A DNA stretch of 64,000 nucleotides from Pontederia crassipes (taxonomy: Eukaryota > Streptophyta > Magnoliopsida > Commelinales > Pontederiaceae). Of the stretch, positions 48,737 to 59,581 are shown one piece after another. The stretch spans positions 868,001 through 932,000 of the forward strand of contig JAUKPH010000023.1 of NCBI GenBank assembly GCA_030549335.1. The letters run 5' to 3'. Under the pieces are notes generated by a model, which was given only the letters and a program-made list of their open reading frames with translations, searched no databases and was not told the origin of the DNA. Each line of letters starts with the position of its first letter. Position 1 is the first letter of the stretch. The translations under genes and the position numbers were made by a program.

Positions 48737-50514
48737 TGATGAATCTAAAATATAACATATTATTTTAGTTAATTTTTCTGTAATTTGTTCATGGCATGCA
48801 TCATTTGTTGTCACTTTTAATCGTAATTCCAAATTTATCAATTTTAATTATTAATTTTCTGAATATTTTAATTGTGGATGGATTAACTAAATTTGATAAT
48901 TATTTTGTAGGAAAAATTGAGATTTAGATGGATTGTGTCGTATCGGCCGAAATTTTGAAGAATTTATCATTGCGGCCGAGATTAGGATAAAGGATTATTA
49001 TTTTGGCCGAGATATGAAGGGGTAAAGATAAAAAGATTTTATCTTTTTGGGCGTAATGGCATGAAGACTTTTCATTTTGGCCGAGATTTGGAGGGCGTAA
49101 TGGCAAGAAAATGTTGGTTTTGGCCGAGATTCAAAGGGGTAACAATTAAATGATTTTATCTTTTGAGCGTAACAAGATAAATTCTTTCCTTACGGTCGAG
49201 ATTTAGAGGGGGTAATGATAAGGACTCTTCTTTATTACGGCCAAGATTCAAAGGGAGTAATGATAGGGACTATTCTTTGTTTTGGCCGAGATTTGGAGGG
49301 GGTAAAGATAAAAGAATTCGTTTTGGCCAAGATTCAAAATGGGTAAAGATAGAAGGATTTATCTTTGGGCGTAACAATTAAAAGAGATTTATCGTGTTGG
49401 CCGAGTTTATCTCATAATTTTAAAGTCAACCGTACGATGTTACGACCGGGATCAAATTGAAGGCCGTTCGCACCCTATAAATACGTGAGGAAACCATCGT
49501 CCCAAGGTGTGCTCTGAAGTTCAGGTTTTCTTCCACGACAAGTCATGAGTCTGCAGGCTACGACCAAGAGGAGAGAGGTGCGACGGCTGGAGGTTGATCG
49601 CGACCCTGATCAAGTCCGAGAGGTTGCCCGACTGTCTGCCCGTGATCCGAAGCTTCGACTTTTATCTATTTGGGTGTAATTCTTCCAATTATTATTATTT
49701 TGTTATTATCTCTCCAGAATTTCTAGGATGAACTCCATATTTTTATTTATTTCATGTTAGGAGATTATTATTGAAGGGAAACTATTTGGACCCTATATTA
49801 TTTATTTTAATCTTTTCTGATCAATTAGTTAATTGTGCTTAATGCTTTTAATTTAATTACTTGGATTTCTGAGTTGAGTAATTACCAGTTTGTGGACTAT
49901 TTAATTTCATAATACATTAATTAAATTAATTGATTTTATGTGAAATTAATAATTGACATAAATTTGATAACTAGTGTGTGGAGAATCAAGTTTATGTCGT
50001 CTGTTAATCTATACCAGTTTGTGGAGTGATTAATAGTCTAGGATTTTCATATTAATGCATCTTAATTTTAATCTTATCTGACGAATACCAGTTTGTGGGA
50101 CTTTAGGTTTGATTAAATTTAAGATAGTTTGATTTACCGGATTAAATAGCAGAATTACCAGTTTGTGGACTCTGTGATGTTAATCTTGTAAATTAATAAC
50201 TTGGGAAAATTTCTAATCCATCTTTAAAGATTAAATTTATCTTTTACGGTTCAAATATTTATCCTGATCTATTTTCATCCTAAGGCCTAACTTCAACACC
50301 ATTATCTTATCTTTATCTTATTTTCTTTATTTTATTTCATAAAACCTCTTTCCAAAAATCCATGTTTTTTCCTCTCTTATTAATTTATAAATCCAGATAT
50401 TGAATTAATAATATTCCTCGTGGGTTCGACACTCTTACTCCTATTACTATATTACTTGAGCGACTAGTGCACTTGCTAGCGATTTTATTTTGCTACATCA
50501 TCTCATACGCATCA
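48737..50514 (+). repeat. Element 2, 3' LTR
   Basis: Starts TGATGAATCTAAAATATAAC and ends ..CTCATACGCATCA. TATA box at 49476-49483. It is nearly identical to the 5' LTR except in the first 230 bp. Confidence 0.93.
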
Positions 50515-50999
50515 AAAACATACCATTGTACCCTCTAGACTTAAACACTAATACTGTCCTCATTGTGTACAAGCCGGAGCGAGAATAGAGCTCAAGTGGA
50601 AGATAAGTGTGTGGGGGAACTAGTGGGTTCCCCAAGACTTGCTTCAATGCATAGGATGGCAGCAGTCTGGTTTTGGAGTAGGCATTTTATCCGAATGTTG
50701 CTTCGTCTTAACTTGAGCACCTATAGTGAGAGGTCAGAATAATTTGTTGAAGGTCGGAGAGGGTACGTTTCGTGGCATCGTCAGTTGCTAGTTCTTATTC
50801 AAGGGACTTTTATTTTTTGGAGTTTGGTGATGCAAGATCGGAGGAGTGGCGGTAGTCTTGCACTGGTGTTGATTTGGTCGGCTTGGCGCTTTGCTTGAGA
50901 TGTTCAGGTGTGATCTTCCAGTTAGATTCTGATCGGATGAAAACTTTGTCAGGGTTGGGGAGGCACAACGTTTGGTGAGTTCCTTTGATGAACATAAAC

Positions 51000-52814
51000 T
51001 AGCATTGTCCATCGATGTCGATCAGGTTCCATTTGCGGAGGGTTCTCATGTCTATCTTCATAGATCCTTGGGTTGTTTCCAAAGAACCAAGCTCCAGATC
51101 ACAGTGGATGTCGATCATTGTAATGATCCCACCGAATGTAATTGTGCCCGACTTCATCTTAACACATTTGTTTCAATTCGACAACAGATGTCCCAAGAGG
51201 TTTACTTGTTTTCTATAGAAAAATGCATCAATGATAAACACGTCAGAATCAATGACGTGGGACTCTGTGTTTGCTCGGCCTAGGATGGTGGACAAGATGA
51301 GGCGATGAAAATATCTGATGATGGGATTAGATATCGCAGAGGCCCGGGCTCTCTCCCTTTCGATCTGATTGTTGGTGATTTTGACCAAGATGTCTTGGGT
51401 GTTGAAATGTTGTGGCGTTAGGCATCCAGGAAAATAGGGCAAGGCAAGGATGTGGTTTCTCATTGGAAAGAAATGGTTTCTCATCACTTGTCGTCCTTGT
51501 AGGAACTCAGAAATTCTAGGACAAGACGAGGGTAAGTGGGACAGATGACATAAAGAAATCTTGAGCACCCATTTTCTCGGAGGCGTGCTCCATGTCATCG
51601 AGGAAACCAAGGGAGGACAAAACATCATGATCTACAAATTTTATGGGGAGGATAGTGCGCCCCATGAGAGATTTATAATTGCATCACTGGTGGGGGGAGG
51701 AGAAGACAATTTCGTCGAGAGGGTATACGAGATTGGGGTCTTTGTCTTCGGAGTAGACGGATGCACAAGGGGAAGATGTAGGAGTCGAATGGGGCGCCGA
51801 GTGCATTTCTTGTGCTAGGTTTGCAGATGAAGGAGTAGATGATGGACTTGCAGTCTTTTTAGAGGGGGTAGGCGAATGTTCGCCATGCATCCAATGAAAG
51901 GATGAGATTGGGGAAGCAAGACAAGGGGAAAGATCGGCTGGGTGGGAAGAACATTCAGATGAAGAATGTTGATCTATGATAGGTGTAGATGACCTCGGTG
52001 GAGAAGGTGGTTTGGATGGAGAAAGAGAAGGAGTTATGTTGAGGTTTGGTGGTGGTCCACGGGTGTATATTCTAGCGAGGGGAGAGTGAGAAGATGAAGG
52101 ATAGGAGGAGGCGGGTGGTAGGGTAACTGACCTTGCTTCTTTCTCAATTGGTGGTTGTGTTGCAGGCTCCTGCCGTCTTGGATCTGCCTTCATTTTGCTC
52201 CATTTTCCTTGATAGATTGTTGGGGGTGAAACGGAGCGCCTTTTATGTTGTGGCGCGGATGGTGATGGTACATCATAAGCCTGCGCTTGAGGTATCTAGT
52301 CCGCTACTGGCCCCTCCTTGGCATCTTTGTTTGGAGTTTCCTTACTGCTAGGGGTATCTTCTTGTACCACAGTCATCGACCGTGTTTGGGGTGGCTTCCG
52401 CGCTACTAATTTGACCCTTTTGTCCAGTAGTTGGGATGAGGTCTTGTCTATGGCTCGGATTCGTGCATTGGTCAGCCGTTTGCTTTCTGAGGGTTTCGTG
52501 AGCATCTTTTTCTCCAAGGGTCCTTCGGTACTAGGCGCTTGAAGGGCCTCTCTGCTTTCTACGATAGCTTTTGGTGAGGATATGCTTGAATTGCCATGAA
52601 GCATGGAGCGCAAGTGTGGTGCGGGTGCTCACAAATGGATTTCCGTCTGGGTAGGCACTCTCTGAGGAACTTCTTCGTCGTCGTCGCTGAGAATGATCCG
52701 CCAGGGGCCTGAGTGCCTTGGTGTCCAGCGCACACCTCTTGACTTGTTCCTGATGAGCACCATGTTGGCCGGTGAGGGTGGAAAAGGGTTTTTGGGCAAA
52801 GGGTTTTTGGGCAA
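51000..52814 (-). pseudogene. Extra frame region downstream of pol in element 5
   Basis: Open stretches on the pol strand (52629-52814, 52296-52613, 51684-52193, 51173-51628) are proline/serine/lysine-rich at first (GPPPNLNITPSLSPSKPPSP). They end in a more ordinary segment (NPIIRYFHRLILSTILGR, FIIDAFFYRKQVNLLGH) resembling the plant-transposon protein encoded after or beside pol in Athila-type elements. In Athila this position is often called env-like. I see no signal peptide or clear membrane segment, so I make no envelope claim. Confidence 0.6.
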
Positions 52815-53702
52815 AGGGTTTTGTTGGGAGGAGATGTTTCAGTATTTAGAGAAGATGAAGGGTTTTCTGTGTAGAAGGGGTTTTGAACAGGGGAAATGAT
52901 AGCTTGTTCAAACGGGTCACTGTGCCTTGTACGTGGTGTAGTAATTTTGAGGCAGTTTCAGAAAGGACAGAAAGTGGGGAAAGAGGTTATGGGGTGAGAC
53001 CACATGGGTACGAAATCACCTTAGTGTGGGTTGGTCATGATGGTGGGCCCTAGACATGATTTGGGGATCGAATTTTGTGACATGGCTGCACTACATGACA
53101 AAGTTTCTTTTCTTTGGTGGCCTACAGTGCTTTTTCCATCATTCCTTCAACAAAATAGCTCGCGCTTTTAAAAATTTTGTTCCCATCGTTGCACCTCGGA
53201 CTTGATAATGCATCTTCCATCTCTTACGTCCAGCGTTCCTCTAACATGTACGTCTTATTGGATGCCTTATTATTTTTGGAAAAGGGAAAACTAAGAAAAG
53301 TTATTAGGGTTTGGGTTGCCTCCCAAGAAGCGCCTTTGTTTAGTGTTGCTGGTTCGACGTTGTTGGGGGTGGTGATCAGCTGACTAGAGGGGATTGTAGT
53401 AGAAGAGTGTCTTCAGTAACCACTAGGTCTGGTTCTCGATATAGCTTTACTCTGTGGCCGTTTACCTTGAATGTGCCTCCTCCATTCTGCTGAAGTTCCA
53501 TTATCCCTGATGGATACAATTTCACAAGCTTAAAGGGTTCGGTCCATCATGACTTTAGTTTACCAAGGAATAGTCAAAATATGAAATTAAAAAGTAGAAC
53601 CAAATCCCCTTCTTTGAGTTATCGTTGTTGGATGTTCTTGTCATTCCATCTTTTGATTTTATATTTGAAAATGGCTTAATTCTCGAATGTGATGTCTCTT
53701 GG
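52815..53702 (-). other. Spacer between pol end and extra frame, element 5
   Basis: About 0.9 kb with no supported domain. Near 53310-53335 the minus strand carries the conserved pol-end sequence GGCGCTTCTTGGGAGGCAAC, also found in elements 3 and 4. Confidence 0.55.
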
Positions 53703-54694
53703 TCATTCCAGCTCTGCCAACTGAAGCATTCGGTTCTCTCCCATGCTTTTTAAATCAAAGTTAAAGAACTTTATTGCCCACAAGGCTCTATGCTGTAACT
53801 CGATCGGCAAGTGACACGCCTTCTCGTATACTAATCTATAGGGAGTTGTCCCTAAAGAGGTTTTAAATGAAGTCCTATAAGCCCAGAGCGTGTCATCAAG
53901 CTTCGAGCTCCAATCCCTCCTAGAACTTTCTATTATCCTTTCCAAAATTGCTTTGGTTTGTCTGTTAGAGGTTTTCACTTGTCCAGATGTCTGTGGATGA
54001 TATGGGTAGCAACCCTATGAGTGATGCCATACTTTGATAACAGAGTGTTGAATTATCTTTACTACAAGAGTTTTCCTCCATCACTGATGATAGGTCGCGG
54101 CACACCAAATCTGAGAAAAATAACCTTGGAGAATAGCTTGGTCACATGATGGGAATCACAATGGGTGATGGGTATAGCTTCCACCCATATTTAGAAATAA
54201 TCGACTGCTACTAGGATATACCTGTATTTCTTCGACCCTGGAAAAGGTCCCATGTAATCAATTCCCTAGACATCAAAGAGTTCTACTATTTGAATGTCGA
54301 TCTGCGGCATTTAGTGCCTTCATGAAATGTTCTTGGTTCTCTGACATCTATCACATGAGTTAACAAATTGATAAACATCTTTGAATAGTGTCGGCCAAGT
54401 AAAACCTGCTAGAAGGATCTTCGTTGTGGTCTATTGTACACCTCTGTGTCCCCCATAGAAGGGTGTGTGGCACGCGGAGATGAACTCCTGTACAAAGACT
54501 TCTAGTATACATCTCCTTAACTGGCCATCCGAACATTCCTTAAACAGATACGGATCATCCCAAAAGTATTTCTTTGCTTTTGATAAAAATCTCTTCCTTC
54601 TACGGTAGTCCAGATTGTTGGGAAGAATGTCCCCAATTTTAAAATTTACTATGTCGGCAAACCATGGGCATGTGTTGACTGAAATAGAGAACAA
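53703..54694 (-). pseudogene. Integrase region of element 5
   Basis: The 54431-54694 stretch carries the pre-integrase segment (KKYFWDDPYLFKECSDGQLR and HTPFYGGHRG, part of the HHCC zinc finger). The 53703-53978 stretch carries the later part typical of Athila ([20 protein letters not shown], then [10 protein letters not shown]). Element 3 and element 4 have no comparable region. Fossil with several breaks. Confidence 0.83.
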
Positions 54695-54751
54695 GGCATC
54701 ATTTGGTAATTCTGCTCTGATTGGTGAATCGATTTCTACTTCATTTCTCTT

Positions 54752-55018
54752 TTACCCAATTCTTGACAAGTGATCGGCCACCTGATTTTCTGACCCACTT
54801 CTATCTTTGATCTCTAGATTGAATTCTTGTAATGGCAGTATCCACCTGATTAACCTTGGCTTGGAGTCTTTCTTGAAGAAAAGATATTTTAGGGTTGAAT
54901 GATGTGTATGGATGATGACTTTTGATCCGACCAAGTATGGCTTGAACTTTTCCATTGCAAACACCACCGCGAGCAGCTCCTTTTCAGTTGTCGTGTAATT
55001 TTGTTGAGCTGGATCCAA
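54752..55018 (-). pseudogene. RNase H region of element 5
   Basis: Contains [20 protein letters not shown], a TxHSTLKYL stretch and the closing [10 protein letters not shown]. This is the typical Ty3/Gypsy RNase H C-terminal half that ends before the integrase zinc finger. It removes template RNA during reverse transcription. Fossil. Confidence 0.83.
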
Positions 55019-55668
55019 GATCTTGCTGGCATAGTAAACAACGTGTAAGACTTTATCTTTCTTCTGACCTAAGGCTAGTCGTTTGCATCACACACCACCT
55101 CGAAGGGTATGGACCAGATGGGGGGTTGCATTATTGGTGTTGAGATGAGAGCTCGTTTGATCCTTTCAAAAGCTTGAATGCAATTTGGGCTCATGTCAAA
55201 CCTTGTGTAGTAAGTCGGTGAGGGATTTGGCTATCTAGGAGAAGTTACTAAGGTCCTATAAAAACTTGCACGCCCCAAAAAGCTTCGGACTCCCCTAACA
55301 TTCACATGCGGTGGCAATTTTTCGATCACTTCGATCTTAGCATGGTCTACTTCAATGCCTCACTATGAGATTATATGACCCAGCACAACAACTTGTTGTA
55401 CCATGAAGTGGTATTTTTCCCATTTCAGAGTCAAGTTGACTTCTTAGCACCTCTGCAACACCTTAGGCAGATTCGTTAGACAACAATCAAAGGAAGATCC
55501 ATAGATAGAAGAATCGTCCATGAATACTTCCATGATATTTTCTACAAAGTTAAAAAATATGGATATCATGCAGTGTTGGAAAGTAGAAAGGGCATTGCAA
55601 AGGCGAATGACATGCGTCTATATGTGAAAGTCCCGTATGGACAAGTGAATGTGGTTTTTTCTTGGTCC

Positions 55669-56253
55669 TCATGGTGAATTGGGATTTGAAGAAAAACCTG
55701 AAAAGCCATCTAAATAACAGAAGTAAGAGTGCTTTGCAAGCCGTTCTAGCATTTGGTCTAGGAAGGGGAGGGGAAAATGATCTTTCCTAGTGACTTTATT
55801 CAATTTTCTAAAATCTACACACATACACCACCCTATGGTGGTGCGTTGGGCTATGTTTTCTCCTTTATCATTTTTTACCACAATCATTCCCCTTTTTTTT
55901 GGAACAACCTGAATGGGACTCATCTATTTACTATCAGAAATGGCATAGATCAGCCATGCATCTAATAGTTTCATGACTTCCTTTTTTACTACATCCTGAA
56001 GGATGGGATTCAGCCTTCTTTGGCATTCTCTAGTGGGTTTGGCGTCATCTTCTAAAGGAATCCTATGCATGCATAAAGCGGGGCTAAGCCCTTTAATGTC
56101 CTCTATGGTGTAGCTATGGCTTTTTCTATGCTTTTGCAGTGTATTCAATAGAGATTTAGTTTGGTCTTTAGTAAAAGCAGAATTAACAATGACAGGGTAA
56201 GAAGAATTTGGTCCAAGAAATTCATACCTGAGGGTAGAGGAAAGTAGTTTCAT
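55669..56253 (-). pseudogene. Reverse transcriptase region of element 5
   Basis: Two stretches hold the RT lead-in and fingers/palm signatures: LRYEFLGPNSSYPVIV, LCMHRIPLEDDAKPTRECQR, QVVPKKRGMIVVKNDKGE, CVDFRKLNKVTRKDHFPLPF and FCYLDGFSGF. These are the normal Athila RT landmarks and closely parallel the fragment at 62069-62527. The enzyme copies element RNA into DNA. Fossil. Confidence 0.85.
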
Positions 56254-56747
56254 CTCTACCTGCAGTATCGTCGACGCGTGTGACTTTGGTGTGTTCCTTG
56301 GAATGCTAATCTCGCCTTTGCTGGTTGGAGAAATCAGGCATGTTTCGTCATCCCGGAGTGTAGAGCTACTGCCTCATTCATCAACTTCTTTTCCCTCCAG
56401 TATTGTCATCAATTCCTTGCATTCCTTTGAAGTGGCTATGGCTAGCTCTGTCTCTTCAGTCAAATAATTTCTTAGAGGGTCATTGATCAACATGAGGTTA
56501 AGGACTTCTTTAACACTCGACTTCATTCATGTCTGCCAGACTCGGGTGTTTCAGTGCTCGGGATACGGGGTTAGATTAAATTCTATAGTTTCCTCTCCAA
56601 GTTGGACGGATAGTTTCCCATTTTGACATCGATGATGGCTCCTATTGTAGCTAAGAATGGCCTTCCTAAGATGAGTGGGGTGTTCGTATCTCCTTCCATA
56701 TCTAAAACTACAAAATCAACAGGTATAAAGAATTTTCCCACTCTAAT

Positions 56748-56969
56748 TTAACATCTTCGATGATCCCTTGTGGATAGCTTGATTGAGCAGTCAGCAAATT
56801 GGAGAATCATATCGGTTGGCTTCATTTTTGTGATCCCTAGTTGCTGACACATTGATAGAGGTATTAAGCTCGTGCTGGCTCCTAGATCACATAAGGCTCG
56901 ACTGACCTTCGGATTTCTTATCTCGCATGGGATTGAAAAGCTTCCTGGGTCTTTCAGTTTTGGCGGCAA
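56748..56969 (-). pseudogene. Aspartic protease region of element 5
   Basis: Encodes PPKLKDPGSFSIPC and the catalytic DLGAS motif followed by TSLIPLSMCQQL. These match the protease region of element 3 and the Ty3/Gypsy family. Downstream text at about 56640-56700 corresponds to the LGRPFLAT area. Fossil. Confidence 0.78.
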
Positions 56970-57075
56970 TTTGTTTAGGATGGCAGTACTGACTTTTGTT
57001 GTGAGGGCAATTGTTTCCTGAGAGTCAATCTTTCTTTTCCTGGATAAGATCTCTTTCAGAAATCGTGCAGTCTCA

Positions 57076-57450
57076 CATTATTGGTTGATAGAGAATCAAA
57101 TCTATTTACCAATGAATCACGAAATGCTATGGTTCTTGTTCTCCCTTTGGGGCTTCTACTATCACATAAAGTTCAAATAAACAAGGTTCGCGCCTACATA
57201 ATATATATGTATATATGATATTTTGTCATAATATTGTTATTTTTTGTTGTAATTCAATTGTACTTCAATATTAAATAAAAAGGCTATTGTTTAAGCGAAA
57301 AGGATTTTTGGAAAGGGGTCCGTGATTATTTAAATATACAGAATTCTTCCCTGTAACAATTGGTCATTGTATATGGTGGATAATATGAAACAGACTCTTC
57401 TAATTCTTGATTCAAATTCTTTCTTTCATATGAAAGAATAATGACTTTCA
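57076..57450. other. AT-rich segment unlike the rest of element 5
   Basis: About 375 bp between gag- and protease-type sequence has no counterpart in element 3 and a different composition (long A/T runs, TATATATGTATATATGATAT). It looks like separate inserted DNA. It reads a little like organellar intergenic sequence, but I cannot identify it. Confidence 0.45.
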
Positions 57451-59184
57451 TTACATTAGCATCTGCTGAATTGCCTCTACGAAAGGGATGTTGATTTGCA
57501 GCTTTTTTGGGACCTCCATGAATTTAAAAAATTGTTGATTAGTCTGACTATTAACCAACCTTTGTGGAAAAGGTAAGTATTTAGAGTCAACTGGCTTGTC
57601 TTCTCTATTCCTCTGTTTAGAAATTTGAATTTTGATTGAGTTTTCTACCTTTGAGGTATTGTCGCTTAAGTTAGCACCTTTCTCTTTTTCTCTCAAAATT
57701 GGATCCACCTTTTTTGTCTGTTGTTCAATTTGCATGGGTGATTTGGGAGTTTTCCTCTCAGGAAGTTGAGTTCCATTTCTCAGTCACAATGTTCCCGAGG
57801 ATTAGGTTCAGTTTGACCTGGAAACCTTCCTTGTGGTCGAAAGGTGGATGAAGCTTGTTGGGCGATCTGGGTTTCGAGGATCTTGTTGTGGGCGACCAGA
57901 CATTCGACCTTTTCAAAGAGTTGTTTGACATTGTCGTTTTGGACTTCCTGTTGCTTGAGCATATTTTGTATCATTTTCTCTAGTGCGGCAATTCCTGACG
58001 ACTCTAGTGGAGTGGGTAGTGCTAACTATTGAGGGGGAGGGGGCAGTTGCATTGTAGGGTTGAACCATTTGTTCAGGAGTTGATACTATTGATGTTGTTG
58101 CATTCCTTGCCCAGGTTGCACTTGATTTTGAGGTGGTCGAATGTAGTTGTTCCCTCCATATGAGAAGCTCGGATGATTTTGAGTCATCATCCAAGGCTGC
58201 CTTTGGTTTTGCTGAGCTCCGATTGCATTTGGAAAATATGGGGATATTGCATTGGCTTGGTCTTTTATTAAAATATTGACAATCTCTCCATTCAATCCAG
58301 GGCAAGCTGTGCACACATGATCAGATGATTGGCATAAAGTACATGTTGCTCCAAGCACTAGATAAGGGTTTGGAACTCCTAACTCTAAGACGAGAACATC
58401 AACTAATGGGCTCACTTTCTGCATAGCCTTCTTCACGATCTCCTTGACTCGTAGTGAAATTATGTCTCAATTTCCATTCATTGAGATCATTTGTACATTC
58501 GGCTTTTCTCTATTCTATCTCTGTTGTTGAAGCCAATTCCTGAAATTCTGTGCAACTTTCTCTATAAGCTCATATCCTTCATTCGCATTTTTTGCCATGA
58601 ATGTTCCTCCTGTTGTAGAATCCAGACAAGCCTTAGATTCCACAGTCAAGCCATTGTAAAAATGTCTGCACTATAGTCTATTTTTGAAAACCATGATGCG
58701 GGCAAGACCTAATCATGCTGGTGTAGCACTCCCAAACTTCATGTACAGGCTTTTTGTCATACTGATAGAAGGAGGTAATCTTATTCCTTATTTTGATAAT
58801 TTTTCCAAGTGGAAAGAATCTGATAAGAAAGGCTGACACCAAGAGATCCCATATTTTGATTGTATCCGGTGCTACAGATCGTATCCATGCCTTAGTTTTG
58901 TCTTTCAATGAGAATGGAAATAGCCTCAGTCTCACTGCATCCGTAGTGTCATCGGTGCACCTAGAGTTGTCACAAAGTTCCAAGAAAGTGATAAGATGTC
59001 GATTGGGGTCTTCATTCGCCATCCCACTGAAAGCATTTTGTCCTAACACTACAATGATAGCCGGATTGATCTGATAATGATTCACATCTATCTCTGGCGT
59101 TCTGATCCTAGTTGCAATCCCTACGGCTGATGGTGTACAAAATTCTTGCAAAGGGCGGATTGCGTTCAGATCTTCGACGTCCAT
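57451..59184 (-). pseudogene. gag-like region of element 5
   Basis: The first stretch (58678-59184) has the Athila gag core: INPAIIVVLGQNAFSGMANE, LFPFSLKDKTKAWIRS and FYQYDKKPVHEVWECYTSMI, ending CPHHGF. Further stretches at 58086-58436 (zinc-knuckle area with CTLCQSSDHVCTACPG) and 57451-57974 (QFFKFMEVPKKLQINIPFVE) follow. Gag forms the particle and its knuckle binds RNA in this family. Compared with element 3, the order is the same. Fossil with several breaks. Confidence 0.82.
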
Positions 59185-59555
59185 GTTTTAATTCATATTA
59201 CGTCCTCCTTGTTGAGCAGCATGCCTCCTAGCCCTACGTCTTCCTTGCTGATTTCGGAGGTCTTTATGGAGGAAGTTTGTGCCTAAGTCTGGTTGAGAGA
59301 AATCTCCTTCACAAGTTTCTATAGAGTGACGTTCACCGCTTGACATAAACTGGGTTAGTGGGTTAGTGAAATAGAAGAAAGTAAGATAAAAGAGAAAGAA
59401 ATCACGAGGAAAATGATGACTGATTAAGAAAAATGTAAGACACAGTATGAAAGATGTAAGAACATTTTAAACATATAAAATAGGGTCTTCAGCACAAATG
59501 CTCCGAGTGTTCACAAATGACTTATCATAAATAATCAAGTTAGAACACTAGCGAC

Positions 59556-59574
59556 TTCCCTAGCAACGGCACCA
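59556..59574 (-). other. Element 5 primer-binding site (tRNA-Asp-like)
   Basis: On the minus strand TGGTGCCGTTGCTAGGGAA starts 7 bases from the LTR end at 59582. It matches the tRNA-Asp complement used by Athila elements with a few differences. Confidence 0.75.
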
Positions 59575-59581
59575 AAAACCT

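Larger units (their letters stand above)
41060..50514 (+). mobile_element. Element 2: large non-coding LTR element (LARD-like) of the Athila-like lineage (fossil)
   Basis: Both LTRs (41060-42847, 48737-50514), a tRNA-Asp primer site, two purine-tract modules and a perfect 5-bp target duplication AAAAC (41055-41059, 50515-50519) are present, so the element is complete in structure. Its 5.9-kb interior has no recognisable gag or pol domain and only short open frames. It is filled instead with GGCCGAGAT and GGCCGTAAT words and AT-rich sequence. This fits a large retrotransposon derivative moved by proteins of a relative. The LTRs differ at about 14 positions and one 10-bp indel; 12 substitutions and the indel lie in the first 230 bp, and only two substitutions in the last 1.55 kb. 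Most of the LTR thus suggests a very recent insertion. Confidence 0.92.

Noticed and set aside
51173-51628. Envelope protein of element 5
   Set aside because: The position matches the env-like frame of Athila elements, but I see no signal peptide, clear membrane segment or glycoprotein motif.
57076-57450. Plastid gene fragment
   Set aside because: Composition and wording suggested organellar DNA, but I could not match any specific plastid or mitochondrial gene, so no organellar call is made.
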